From Rhytidiadelphus loreus (taxonomy: Eukaryota; Streptophyta; Bryopsida; Hypnales; Hylocomiaceae), in the NCBI GenBank assembly GCA_947034895.1, contig OX344765.1:13893001-13957000 (forward strand): a stretch of 64,000 nt of DNA, read 5' to 3'. The notes under the pieces are model-generated. The model was not told the DNA's origin and ran no database searches. It saw nothing but the letters and a program-made list of their open reading frames with translations. Of the stretch, positions 38,412 to 51,774 are shown piece by piece. The stretch's first letter is position 1. Every line of letters starts with the position of its first letter. A program made the position numbers and the translations under genes.

Positions 38412-41400
38412 ATTTTGAAGTTGAAATGGTATAGGGCTCTAAAAAATTGCCCACCTCCTCAAATGAACATTGCTTGTACATTTGTGAAGGCTACAAAAAA
38501 GCAATATGTGCAAATAGTGTACATTTGAGGAGTTGGGTGCTTTTAGAGCGTGGGTGCTTTTAGAACCTCCTACCTTACTCTTAATAGTTAAAATAAATAT
38601 GCCTATTATGAAGCAGATTTGCTATCTAGTTAGCTATTTGTCAACTCACGTGTTTTTTTCTGGAAATAGAGAAGTTTGAGAGAAGAGTCATTTGCAAATA
38701 GAATCAAGACATTCCCACAAAAAATGAACTTTTTGTGTTTTTTCAAAGTTTGTTGGACTAAATTGGTAAAGTATGAGTGAACCCACGCTAAACCACAAGT
38801 TGACATGTCCCTTCTCCAAGTGCATTGCCACAATGCAGAAGGGGTGTTAAGATTGTGGTAATAGGTGGATGACTAACGCAAATGGGAGAGTCTAATAGAT
38901 CTTGGAATTAGGTGACTAATAACATTAAGTTGTTCTTTTTTACAACATAATATTAATGTGTTTTAGATGTTCCACAATCAAGTAAGGATATTAACAATGG
39001 ATACAAAACTACAAACAAGACATGTAACTTGTTTTTGACTAGGACCCCATTTTGCACAAGATAAGGCAACCTGTTTTCATGAATGAGGGGAATATGATGT
39101 GGTCTTAGCAACTTCATTATTGTGTGACATCCGAATAACACATTGGCACCTAATGAAGTTGTTACTTAAGACTAGTTTTTAGTTTTGCCCTTCTCAAAAA
39201 TAGGTTCGCCTATACATTGAGAACAAGTCAAATTACAATCTACACTTCCTTGATTTCTAATCAATTTCAAACTTGATGAAAAATTAGCAAAAAAAATTGT
39301 GCAATCTTCATTACTTATTGGTGTCAAAACAATTTTGAAGTAAAATAAAACCTTACCAAATTCGTGAAGAAACTCAAACGAACACCATTCATAGTGGACG
39401 AAACTTCTGACTTTCCGATAAAAGGAAACAAGGCGGCGACCCTCCGCTCCGTGTGTGTCGCGCCTCAAACGAGCAAGCACAGGTGTTTGAATGACGACGC
39501 ACCCAGTGTCACTACCGGTAAGGACCAAAGTTTGAGACGTCATTGTCGCCGCTCTGCAGCTTCCAAGCATTCTTTACAGTTTCTGTTTTTTTCTGCCTTT
39601 GAGTGAAAGACAATGCAATTCAAAAGTAAAACCACTCATTGACGGATGCATCTGTAGTCCTAAAGAAAACGTGTTGGCATGAATCTCTTTCCGTCAATTG
39701 CAACGAAGTCGGTCAGAAGGTGAGTTCAGAGATGATGCAACACACAGCCCTTTTCAATGGAGGGCGAGGGAGGGAGGGAGTGTGTTCCCACTTCCGAGAA
39801 TTGATAAAATAATGTGCAGATATTGGGTCGCAAAATGACGAGGAAACGACGCTAGAAAACTCTTGGAAACGTAGCCAGCGCTGACTCAGTTCACCTGGGT
39901 CGGTGATTCCGACTGGAACGAGTCGCCTTCTCATCAGCGCCAGCAGCAGCAGGCAGCAGCCTTGTGGAATTTTCAAAGCCTCGTGCGTCGGAGAAAACGA
40001 GACCAGCCAGCCGCAATTTGTTCACTTTCATGTCTGCTCACGGTGGCCGGTACCTAACTTCTCCGTCACACGGATTTTCTTTTTTTTAAAACTATTTCTT
40101 GAAAGGTCTTGAAAATTGTAAATTTGAAGAGTCTTTGTGTGTTTGTGTTTGGTAATATTCTCTTTTTCTACTTGCAATAGCACTTGTCAATTTATTTTTC
40201 TTTCTAGATTGCATTTGAATTTTTGTTTAGATATTCTTGAGTGGTGTCGGCAAGATCCTTTTGTTGTAAGGTAGTGGCACCTTAAATTTATTAGTAACAA
40301 CTTTTGACGTCTTTTTTGTGGCCAAGTTGTGAAAATATTGTTCATTTAGATTAGCAATTTGTAGTGAAAGATGTTGTAAGTAGAATCTGAATCTTCTGCT
40401 ACTTGAGGAGTATGCTATAAACTTACAAAAGCGTTACATGGTAGGCTTCTACAATGGGCCATATATTTTGTAACTAATAACACATTTGGAGCAATAAAGA
40501 GTGATGCATGAAAAGAAGTCCGCTTGAATGGGGACTTTGGTAATCTACTCAAGTTCTAAATATGATACAAATTTGGATTGTCATTGGGTAAAAGATAGGA
40601 GTTTGTTTTAGATACATGGCAATCGACTTTGCCACTACCTTATGAATTCCTCTATAGGACCATTGCATTTAAAATTTCAATTGATAAAAGTGTTTTCATA
40701 ATTCTTGCACCATTGTAGATGGATTCATTCCTCCTACAATGTCACTATAGAAAGCCACCACAATCTTTATATTTGAGAATGTTAATATATGACAAACAAT
40801 TTATAGTTGCATACAACATGGTGTCTCTTCCTAATTAGAATATTGGTTTCATCCTTGCAACTTGAAGTCAAACAAAAGTTAACAAGGTTTTTGGCACATC
40901 AAAGATTGTTGACATGTGTTTGGTCTTTAGTTTTGAACTTCAGTTGTATTTTGGTCCAAAGCCAAACACTTGGACAATGACTTCAATCCCATTTGGTGTT
41001 TACATTCAAAATTGGGTGAAAAACAAAAATACACCATCAAATACATTATGACATTTCAAATACCTTTATTCTTACATATGCTCTTGACTAGATTGATGAA
41101 GTTGTATACATCCAAAAATATGTAGATTATGATGAAACATTGATTCATACAAGTGTGGTAATTTCATCCATTCAAAATTAGAGAATATTTCACAAAATAA
41201 TCCATTTTTCCCCACAATCACCACCGCAAAAAACCACCAAGAATAAAATTTTAGGATACCAATGTTTATATTGAGCTTCATAGTTTTGCAAGAGTCGCTT
41301 AGTACCTTCTCCAACAACAATGCTTTAGAGACTCGCATTCATTTGAATGTTTTGTCAATGACTATGATAGAAATACCTATTTCGGATAACCCTAATATAA

Positions 41401-42296
41401 ACAGCAAGCCATGCCTCACTTTTGACATGTAATGTCCTCGAATAAAACTATCCTAAGGACCTATATTCTACAATTAGTTCCTAGCCTTGAAATTAGAACA
41501 CCCACTCTAAACTAGGATAGGCCACTTCAATTGAACAAGAGTGATCCAAGTCACGAGGACCAGATAATGCAATCTCTAAAATTCTTTACAGAGGATAAGG
41601 CACATGATGGATGGTCTACCCCACACTAAACGTAAACATGAAGCATGATCGAAAGCTTTGTAATTAGTGCCACGTACAAGACCCTATAAAGTGATGTAGT
41701 TCACTGTGCGAATAAACAACATAAGACACAGATACATGGTGCATTTGTCCAACAAGAAGACAGTAAAATGTGACGAGGCACAGATAGGATAAAAGAAAGT
41801 ACATCCCGTTGGCGTGAAATAGCGCAGCTATAGTACAGCAATTTTGTATTCTCTAATAAAATAGTGAACATTGAATTCCTACCCGAGGAACAACAACACT
41901 GAATGTACTGATGGGGTGACAAAGTAACAACCTTGACCATATCTACAAGCCCCTACGAAGGAAAGGGACAGGTGACCCCGTCTCCCCTCCGTTCACGTCT
42001 TCTCTGCCTCCATTGAAGACCTTAATATACTTGCGTACGCTCCTTGTAACTGCAACAATGTCAAGGGATTCAAGAAAGGTCTTCAACCCACCTGCTGCAA
42101 AATACGACACCGATTACTACCTACCTACCAATTACTACAGAACTCCGAGGAGCGTTTGGATCTTCAAAGAAGAAGGAACTACATTTCACTTAATAATGAT
42201 CTCCCATGGACGAAGCCAGGATTTCTACTTCCAATGTCCAACGCTTTGCTTCTCAGTGAATTACATTCAATACCTCAGGAGTGAACATCCGGGTCC
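38412..42296. other. Intergenic stretch, no recognised gene
   Basis: After the end of the TA-type repeat near 38575 the sequence is AT-rich. A less AT-rich patch at 39360-40080 includes a short CAG-rich run near 39941-39960. Frames at 39172-39570 (-) and 39364-39606 (+) overlap each other and show no recognisable domain. The last few hundred bases precede the stop codon of the PH-domain gene on the other strand and probably hold its 3' untranslated region. Confidence 0.4.
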
Positions 42297-45200
42297 TTAC
42301 GAAGCTCGCTTGCTGTCGTAGTCATAGACCTCGTCATCTGTGACCGATTTGGAATGACGGACAATAGAACGGCCGATTGCGTTGATCCAATCCTCCTTTT
42401 CCTGCATGACCAAAATATTTTAGTCATTACAACACACCTCGGGCTCATGGATGTAAGCACTCATGGGATGATGAACAGCACTGAAGTAAGGTAGAGGATA
42501 CTAGAACTGTTGAGGAAAATGATACTGATCCATGTTACCAACACCAACTCATCAATTCGAAGACTTGATTGGACTTATTAGCAAGTGGTGTAAGCATCAC
42601 TTGATACTTGTCTATGACCACTGATCTTTCAATGGAAATCGGGTTGCCCACTATCACGTACAGTGGTCTACAGCCTCCCACTTTGAAATTGTATAACAAT
42701 CTCATAAATCTTGATTAAAAAATTGATCTCTAATACACTTGGCTCTTGTACCCAAAGATCTCTCCATAGCTCTATACATCTCCCAAAATTCACTCCTACA
42801 TGTTGAAATCTTCAATGTGACGCATTGGAACGCATAAAGTGACGCAAATAGTATCCTCTACCTAAGTGCCTCCGTGCCCTAAGAACTCCAAATGTACCAG
42901 TCTGATTGGGAATGGCTCATTATGGTACATTGCACTTGAAGATAAGAGTGGTGTTAGCAAAGTGAATATAGTCCAAAGGTGTGCCAAATTCATTCCAACA
43001 CTGATGCAAACACCCTTCAAAATACCAAGTGCAAATGAACCTTCAAAAAGATATATAACGCGCTGGTCCTGAACGGTTAAAGGACCCCGTGAGCTCCCTG
43101 AGGATACCGATTCCTTTCAGTTCAAATAAGAAACTCAGAAATTCAGGCTCAGGATTCACTGACCACAGTGCATTAGGAACAAAAAAAAACAAGTCTTTTT
43201 GTGGTAAAAAAATAAAAAATTTGAAGACAAATCGAAAACAAATGACCCAGTCTAAAGAAAGGCGATATACTTTAATGTAGATTAGAATTGTCAAGTATAA
43301 TACAATTCCTCTGGCAAGTTTGCTAATCTTTTCCTCCCCTAATACACTTACAAACCACTTTCGAAAGAAATGATGACCCCTACTCAAAAGCCTCACTCGT
43401 TGCATTGTGTAGTCTCATTCTGAAAATTAAAATATATATGCTTACATTAACACAAGCATTTGATTGAAAACCCCAAAGATAAGAGTAAATACCAGAACTG
43501 CCCAAGGTTTATGGCTAAGGTAACTAATATTATGGACACACAAAGTTTGTTGACTCAATTGCAAAACATCTGAAAGCCCTATTCATTTGATTCTGAAAAC
43601 TTCGTGCCATTATATTCTGTGTCACAATTAGGTCCTCCTTGCTAAGAATTACATACAACGGACACAGCAATAACGAAAATGGAGATTAAAATAAATGAAA
43701 TAAAATAAAGAAGTAATGATTTAGCGGTTGAGTAACTTGTGTTAAATTCAGCATGCAATTTTTCAAAACAAGGGAACACTGGTGTGTCATCGATATGGCA
43801 AACATAAGTGAAATGTGCTGGAGAACGGCTGGAGGAACAATACAGCCCATTCTAATGATAAATATAGAAGGTTTATTGAGATTCTGGAGATGCCACTCTG
43901 AAGAAGAGATAAAAGTTTAATTTCAGGAAGGAAAACAAAATATGTTCAGAGAAATTCATAGCTGATTGGAAGGCTTACCTTGTCTGTGTCTGCAATAAAA
44001 TACATAGTGTCTCTATTCGTGGAAAGTTCAAACGCAAACTGTTTGTTTAACACATCCTCAGCACCCTTGACCGTCAAACAGCTGCTCACTGGAATAATTC
44101 CCCTGGATTTTGAGTACTGCAGAATATTGAATTCCACATAGTATCAGAAAAAAGTTAAGATTATGATGATTTAAAAACACTGTCAAACTTTCGAAACACA
44201 CCATGGAAGACAGGAATGATGATTACAGGAGTTAGGTGCTGCTCTTTGAACCAGAAGATGCGACCTTGCTTCAAAACAAACCATCTCCTGCGCCAAGTTT
44301 TTATAAACTCGCCTGCAACTCACACAACCAGTCATCTTGTAAGATAGACTTCAACAAAGTAGAAGTAAACCAAAATAGAATCGTTAATTTATCCACCCAA
44401 TTTAAACGAGGTGTACCTATGCACATGTCAGCAAACTATAATAAACAGAACAAAACCAACACATAGCCACTCACAGGGGTATAAAAAACAAAATGACAGC
44501 AAAAATCACCTACTACAAGTATCCTAACCTACTACAAGAGGTTTTATGAATTCAGCAATATCATCCCAAAGACTGAGGATTGAGGGGAGCATGTTACAGA
44601 ACTATGCGTACTGAATCTTCTGACATAGAAAACAGTGACCCGAAACCACGAAATACAGAAGGGAGGGACAGGAGTAGTACGGAGGGCCCGCCGCGTAGAC
44701 AGGTGTTTATAGGTAATAAAAGTGATGAAGTCCTATCCGAAGAATAGAGGACCCCAGTGTACCGGTATTATCGAAACCAAAGGTCAATGAGATAAACCCT
44801 AGAGGACCCCTTTCTGGCAAAAAAATTATTAGACTCTGTGCAAGACAGAATGCTGTACCGGCCTTATTACAAACCCTATACAAACCGCTCTGTAGGGTCT
44901 TCAACGTGCACCCTAGAGCCGGGATGGCGAATCTTCATGTAGTGAAGATTCCCCATCCAATAAGAGAAACAAAAACTTATACAATGCTGGTTTTAGTCCA
45001 CAGCATTCTATACAACAAACTAGCCCAGAAGGGAAATCTAATCAAGCACAATAAGGTGTAAATTCCTGACAATCTCAGTGCGAGTTAGCCAGAGGGACAG
45101 AGAAGATATGTGACCCAAGAGGTCTTTGACATACAGAACAAGGACTGTATGTGGCAAAGCAGACTGAAATGGCACAACTCACCCTGTTTCATAAGCCAAC

Positions 45201-46016
45201 CCGATCGTTCTGGGTTATTCCAGAATTCAACCTGCCAAAGAAACAAAAAAATCATCAGCAAATAGTGATCAAATAAACTATCCAGCTCTGCTCTTCTGCT
45301 CCTCGACCACCAGTTGCTGCAAATAGTAAGTCTAATATCCAACAGATTCTGAAATTCCAACAAGTTGCCGTTTGTATCATCAAACATATTAGAACTCCGC
45401 CCCGAGTTCATAGAGATGTTTCCGAACTACCACTACGATCTTGTAGTAAGGAATGACAAAGACGCATACGACTTAGAAGAGAAAGCAAAATCACACAAAG
45501 CGTGAATACTCAAATCCATCAGTTGATCCCACCACCCACCAAATCAGTGAATTCTAATGGAAAGTCTCACCCTAACCCCAAACAACCTCGAAGAATGAAA
45601 ATCGGGGAGACACAGAATCACAGATCTCTAAATCTGCTAAATACCAAAGTACAAGAAGAGAAAACCTAAAAAATGCCTGCAACTCTCCCGAGCTCTCAGT
45701 CTACTTAATAGATAGACTTCATTGCAGTCCAACTATGATTTAAAACCCATATGAAAAAAGCAGAAGCCACAGTCAAAATTCTACCACTCGATCAGAAGAC
45801 ATCCGCTCCTGAATATGCAACCACACAGAACTAATGTCCAGCGTAAGCGCATCTCACAAAAGAAACCCTAAAACAGGACAAACCAGCAAATCAAGCATCA
45901 ATCTGGAAAACTCTAAAAAAAATTGTGTTTGTGTCAAAAAGAAAAAGAAAAGAGAAGCATACCCTCGTCTCCGGCTCCTGAATCTTCCCCGTGAAGAAGC
46001 TCGTGATACTCTCCAT
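42297..46016 (-). CDS. PH1: Pleckstrin-homology domain protein, AtPH1-like, complete, 5 exons
   Basis: Minus-strand exons are 46016-45963, 45231-45183, 44312-44227, 44116-43979 and 42401-42297. GT/AG borders and phases join into 143 residues, against about 145 for Arabidopsis PH1. The product is essentially one PH domain: VEFWNNPERSGWLMKQG (strand 1), FIKTWRRRWFVLKQG (basic strand 2 for phosphoinositide contact), SSCLTVKGAEDVLNK, FAFELSTNRDTMYFIADTDK and EKEDWINAIGRSIVRHS with the invariant C-terminal helix tryptophan. The family binds phosphatidylinositol 3-phosphate on late endosomes; AtPH1 affects localisation of the metal transporter NRAMP1. The start MESITSF at 46016 matches the short N-terminus of the family. 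The last intron is long (43978-42402). No disabling change is seen. Confidence 0.95.
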
Positions 46017-46671
46017 CGCTGAGCTTCACCTTCCACTCCTCCAAACGCGCCTCTCGAGGAGCCCCCTTCCGTGACTTCCCTCTCCGCGAAATCAATCAAC
46101 GTGTCAATCCACAGCTAGGTCCAGAGGTCACCACTAGCACAGCGCTCTCCATCAGCCTTTTCAATGCGCAAAGCGTCAGATTCCCGCAAGGGAAGATGCA
46201 AGGTGTTGGAACAGCAATTCGTGAACAAAGGCGATAATGACGCAGAAACAAGGAGAGGGACTCTACGATCAACTGTGGGCAACTAGCACGGCGACGCTTG
46301 CGGATGCTGTTGTCTATCGTGGCCACGTGGCCATTTCAATGCCACGGTGGGAAGAAAAAGGCTGAGTTGGACAGACCAAGTCTCAAACTTATTCACCTAC
46401 TCCACCTAGAGCGGATGAAAAGTGCTCCCTACCCCTAATCCAAACATTTCATCCTTCCTTATCAAAGAATACACATGAAACTTAAGATTTTTTTTTTTTC
46501 TCCATTATAGGTGTAGGACAAGTTTGGTGAAAAATAAATAGATTTCAAAATTTATGGAAAATCATTTTTTCAAAAAAAAATTGTGTATGGGGGAGGAAAA
46601 AGATTCTTGCAAAAAATAATACTCCATATCTATTAAACTTTATTCTCCAAAAAAAATTATTATTTGGGAGA
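46017..46671. other. 5' flank of the PH-domain gene
   Basis: The first 300 bases upstream of the PH-domain start are comparatively GC-rich, as expected for a 5' leader and promoter. Beyond about 46470 the sequence is AT-rich. No specific promoter motif is claimed. Confidence 0.35.
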
Positions 46672-47241
46672 GATGTACCACTCGGGGGGTGCACTTAGTT
46701 CTACTATAACAAACTACATGCAAACAAGTGGTTTCTAATAAACTATAATTTCAACCTAAAATTTTGAACATTGTTTAATAATGACTATAGCTTTCTATTG
46801 CCAAAATTTCCAACTCAAATAAAATATGAAATGATTTCTAGAAGAGGTTGAAAATGAACTAAAATGGCATGTTTTTCAACTCAAATGATTATAGAGGATA
46901 CATTTAGATGATCATTGAGTCAATATTCAACTCAAAATGAGCTTTCAATAATGAGTGATTTTTAGGAATTTTTTGTTCATTTTTTAGACAATTTTTTCTT
47001 ATATAATATAGGGGCGTGAAAGTTATTTTTTAGTTCTACAATGTATCTTTTTACTTCAAAAATTTGTAACTAATTATTAAAAATATCAATAATTCAAAAC
47101 ATAAACTTTCAAAGTAGGAAAATCTATTCATATTTTTTTAATTTTGTTTTATTTAAAATTCAAAAAGTATATAGGGGGTCTAAAGTTTTGTTCACACGTG
47201 GTTTCTAATGGACACTCTAAATGACCCCCCGAGATGTACCA
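46672..47241. mobile_element. 552-bp element with 9-bp target duplication, copy 2
   Basis: The body 46681-47232 is flanked by GATGTACCA at 46672-46680 and 47233-47241. The interior is near-identical to 6182-6744 (same order of words, for example TTCTACTATAACAAAC and AATGACTATAG). The ends are CTCGGGGGGTGCACTTAG and, inward from the right, TCGGGGGGTCATTTAGAG. Two copies with independent 9-bp duplications define the element boundaries well. Confidence 0.8.
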
Positions 47242-48316
47242 ACCCTATCCTTTAATTACAATACTACTTGTAATTAGTCATATTGCTATTTATGAAATAC
47301 ATTATGAATGTAAGGGTGGGAGGCAAGAAGTTGGAAGGCTTACCAAGTACTAAGGTAAACCAGCCTATGACAGGCAGATTGCCTGATGTGGTCTGTTGCC
47401 ATTAGCAAGAATAATCAAATTTTTTTTCATACAAAGACACATGTGAGAAATGAAGAAAGCAATTGAAATTTTAATTTTTGGACAAAATATGAATTTTTTG
47501 TGAATTTTTGAAGTGTGCTGTCCAGTAAGCCGAAAACAGCCTGTAGACTACCCCAAATCAGCAAAAAAGTGTTTCCATGATGGTCATCTTCCTTCCTAAA
47601 ACAGTCATAGCATTTTCTAAGATGGCTACAAGACTTTCTAACATGGACATGACATTAAGAAATAAAAAAACTATTTTTTACTACCCATTTAGACTAGATT
47701 GGTATAAGTGTCCATGACAGTTACTAATAACTTCATGACTGTACCCTAAGGCTTTGATAACAACTACAAATCAGCCCAATGCAGTCTTAACCCCATTTTT
47801 TAGAAAAAGTCTCTCATAGATTGATAAATGACTGTAATGGGGGGGTCAATAGGTGTCTGTCATGGGTGGTTTGCCTGTCATGGGCTGGTTTACCTTAGTA
47901 TATGAAATTAAAGTGTTGATTTGGCCATATTGGATGTCTAAATGTTTAAATGCTCCCAATAAAGAATCTCTACAAGTTTGGCCCCTCAACTTCCCCAATA
48001 ATTGAGTTATAAGTAAAAGACCACTCTAGACATTGCTTGTGGGGTGTTCTAAGGTAAATGCATCTGAGAAATGCATTGATAATAGACAATAACAACAACC
48101 AAGCACACTTACTACCATATTATAAAATACAATTTTTTTTTATAGGATCTCATTACCAAGTAAAAGAAGATTCTAACACATTTTAGCATGCAATATTTGG
48201 ACACCAAATGAATAAGTTATCAAAATTTCAAAAAAATTGTTTAAATTATAGGTATATAGTTCGAACATCTTGTAGTGCATGGTGCCCAAACTATGCAATA
48301 AAAGAGGTTTATGAAT
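47242..48316. other. AT-rich intergenic stretch, no recognised gene
   Basis: No coding or RNA feature is recognised. Weak inverted similarity between 47330-47400 (AAGGTAAACCAGCCTATGAC) and 47855-47910 (TCATGGGCTGGTTTACCTTA) suggests a further element of about 550 bp with roughly 20-bp imperfect inverted ends. Confidence 0.45.
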
Positions 48317-48544
48317 TTAACCCTTAAACGTCAAGGAGGATGTTAGGCATCTGATGGATGACAAGGAACCTTGTAGTAGGACAAAAGTGCAACTATTCAT
48401 CTTCAAAATTTTGTTGTGAAAAGGGGAGGTCTTCTATAGTAGTTTAACTTCCAATGAGTACTTTTGCTATTTCTAAAGCCCATGATTCACACAACAATGG
48501 AAAGGGATAACTTCCAAGGTCACCTTTCGTCCTTTAAGGGTTAA
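48317..48544. mobile_element. Small TTAA-flanked MITE, 228 bp
   Basis: TTAA lies at 48317-48320 and 48541-48544, with inverted ends TTAACCCTTAAACG and TTAACCCTTAAAGG. The interior matches the inverted pair at 20302-20440 and 21536-21700. It is non-coding. It fits a piggyBac-type MITE distinct from the 5070-6005 family. Confidence 0.65.
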
Positions 48545-49707
48545 AGAGGTGTACTATCGGTCACCTAACTAATGTTAACTCTAACTACATTACTTTTTAG
48601 AAAAAGTGTTTGAAATTGGACCCACCTACTTATGTACTAATAAGAAAGGATGTAAGAGAGGGTTCTACATGTACCACGAATCAACACTAAGCTCTCCTAG
48701 TCTCTTAGTTTTTAATTGTGTACATCTATATATGTAAATTTTAGTGTCACTTTTTAGTCCAAACTTAGGTGTCACATTTTGGGCAGCGATAATGATGGGT
48801 ACACTTGCTACATAGCCTGACCGCTTGTACCATCCCAATGCCACGTCGGAATTACATGGATGAACTGGACAGCCATGTCACACCCCACTCTCTCATCCAT
48901 TCCCAATTCTCTGCTGCTCGCACTCATGAGGACCTTCTTGCTCTCCCCAAGCTCCCCAAGCGGAAGCTCTGAGCAAGTCTGCATCATTCCCCGATTGTAT
49001 CCCTCAGTCTAACTTTGGCATTGCTGCAGACATGATCGATGTCTGTGCCTGACTTCGCTTCTGTAGGAGAACGCAAGTTGATGACAATGTGAGCAGGTTA
49101 GGTTTCTTTTCCTCTTAATTGGCGACCTATCTTCTTTTTTGGGGTTGTTTTTTGGGGACGAGTGGTGGGCAGGGAACTTCATCCCCTGAAATTTATACTC
49201 TTCACGGTTTTGATTTTGTTTTTTAGCTTTCCATATCAATTGGCCCAGGAGCAGCCTACAGGTTTAGCTGTACGGAGTGTATGGCTTTTTAGGGTTTTCT
49301 CTAATGAATACTTGTGACAGGAGCATTGTAGAGGACCTGTGCAGGCATTCCGTTCTATGGGGAGGAATATCACGTGTCTTGCGCAATTTTGCGACAAAAT
49401 TTGAAGTGCATTGTAATTTATGGAAAAGCATATGCATATTGACACTTTAAATTGATATAAACAGTGAACGACTAAATTCATCGTACAAACAAATTCGGCG
49501 TGACATGGTCAGTTTCGATTGGTCTTCAAAAAGTATGTCGCATTTAAATTTGATGTTTTCGTGAATAAAATGTTTATAGTAGTGTTCTCAAATGTGACTA
49601 AATTTTGCAATACTTCTATCAATTTTTTTTTGGAAGCTACAGAAAATGTGAATATGACTTTTAGAATATGAAATTTAGCACATTTATCTTCCCGTGCATT
49701 GCAACAG

Positions 49708-50494
49708 CACTTCAACTACATGGGCGTGCTGGGAATCGAAGGAACCTTTGACAAGACGAATGTGCTGCGTGGACATCCTTCTCTTGATGGCCTCTTCCGA
49801 AGGTTGAAGAAAAACGCTCGGACTCTGTTCTGTTTCTCTTTAGGGTTAGTCAGTACTTAAAAAAACAGGGTTCCACCCGTAGCCATCACAAATGATGACT
49901 CGTAGCAGGATTACACCACACTCCAGATGTGCCGCTTATGTGAAGGTAACATCGTGCAGAACGTTGCTTTGTGCCTGGTTGAGTCTTTTGGATGTGAACT
50001 GCAAGGTAGGGGATACTATTCCTGTCACTGAAGCAGGGTTAGGACTGTCGTTTTGGGAAGTCCACTATAGAGCTGTGAAGAGATCACTTTGTGTACAACC
50101 GCCAAATGTATTGAGATCAAATCTTCTTCTCTGTGAATGAATTTCTTCTGCTATCATTCAAAGTCGAAGGTTGTGGACCATTACTATAAATAGCAAGTGA
50201 ACATTACTTGCAGAATTGATTGACTAAATTCCGGGAAGATGATCTTCATTCAGGAGCCTTGGTCAATTGTAATCTGCTGAGTCAGTGCAAGCTAACTGCA
50301 CTCGCGCATATTCTTATGGACGAAGTAGCTTTAGGTATTTTTTGCTGAGTCACTAAATCTCTGTCTGATGACTAGGGATATGACTTCGCCCACAAGTCTG
50401 AAAGATTCTTGCAGGGGTCCTCAGAATCAAATTGTGAGAATGTGATGGAGGGCTGTGGTTTGAGGACATGAAGGACTATCACAAGTTCTCCCGG
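49708..50494 (+). pseudogene. Exon-like fragments of an unidentified gene
   Basis: Three plus-strand segments read like protein and have splice-like borders. 49708-49860 follows an AACAG acceptor-like site and opens with HFNYMGVLGIEGTFDKTNVL. 50229-50334 encodes FREDDLHSGALVNCNLLS and runs to a GT. 50444-50493 encodes DGGLWFEDMKDYHKFSR and ends at a canonical GTAAGT. I do not recognise the protein. I could not chain the segments into one open model, so this may be a degraded gene copy or a real gene with missed exons. A further plus-strand frame at 50579-50779 could belong to it. Confidence 0.3.
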
Positions 50495-50799
50495 TAAGTG
50501 ATGGGAACCTTGGATTCGTCTATTGACTGCCATGAGAGGTAATATGATCCTTTTCTTGGTTTCATTCTGTACATAACATTGTTCAGTTGTTCTATGATTG
50601 CACTCATTCATCTGACAACAGATAAAAGAACAGGATTTGATTTGGATTCAATTGACATGTACTTGCTCACAAGTGTCAATCTGGGAGATATCATTCGAGA
50701 TCTACTGGAGTGTTCAGTTTTTTCTTCAAAATCCTTGAACTCGAGATGTAAAAGTATGTGTACTAAAGAAAGAAGATAGCAGAAAATTAGAGCATCTTG

Positions 50800-51774
50800 C
50801 GTACCCTGATTCTGCCTTAAATAGGAGCTAGACCCGAACTCCTTTCAAGAATGTCGACAGGTTGTACACAGTGGTGTGCCTTTTAATTGGTTCTTGACAA
50901 GTCCAATTTTCTCAGGTGACGTGGAAGTGAAGAATTAGAAAGAAACCATCATTTTCCCTTCCATTACTTCCTTCCTGAAAACCATGCCATTTGCTGGATC
51001 ACAGACCTTGCTTCAGTGTGACGAGAGAGGAAGTGCACAAACCTTTCGTTTGATGGAAGTTAAGGTAAACCAGGTCAATGCAACGAAACTGACAATGGGA
51101 GTTTGGGGACTCAGCAAAGTTGAAGTGCACAGATAGAATGCCATCTGATGACTTCCCGGTATTATCTCTCCGGAGATCAAGGATGTACTGTACAACCTTC
51201 TTTGATTGTTTTTGTGATGGTCCTCAGTGGTAAGGGTTGGCATTCCTTGCTAAGTAATAATTAATTAAAGTTGGCAAATGTGATTCAATACAATATTAGA
51301 TGTTTAAAAATAGAATGATTGATTTTTGTTTTCCTTATGGATTTTTTTCTTTAAAAAACTAGTATCTCAACAATTGTAGCATTTGTTTCTACAAATATTT
51401 TTTGTTGTCCTTTACCATTAAACCCATATTTAACTAATTATGGACAATTACACCATTTATGGACAAATTCGAAGTCTAAAATCACGTAATAATAGAGAAA
51501 TAAGTAATAGAAAATCAAAGAAAGGTGTTGGCGGGCCACCTACACATTGTCCATTTAAACTGGTTGTCCGAAAAAGTAGATTGAAGAAGGACATTCCATT
51601 GGTTGTTAATAGAATCCAAAAGTCCAAATATAATTTTTGAGCAAATTGTACCGTGAGACAAGAGAAGAGACGCCTATAACCGTGACACACAAGAAGAGGC
51701 AGATCCCTTGAACAAAGTCCGCATTAAAATACTGCATGACTTTCCAATTGTGAGAAGGCAACACGCAGAAGACG
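50800..51774. other. Unassigned sequence before the two-gene block
   Basis: No recognised coding sequence is present. Composition rises in GC from about 51650 towards the block of near-palindromic sites that begins at 51775. Whether the left end of a mobile element lies in this stretch could not be decided; I saw no inverted match to the 61.4-61.6 kb flank. Confidence 0.35.
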
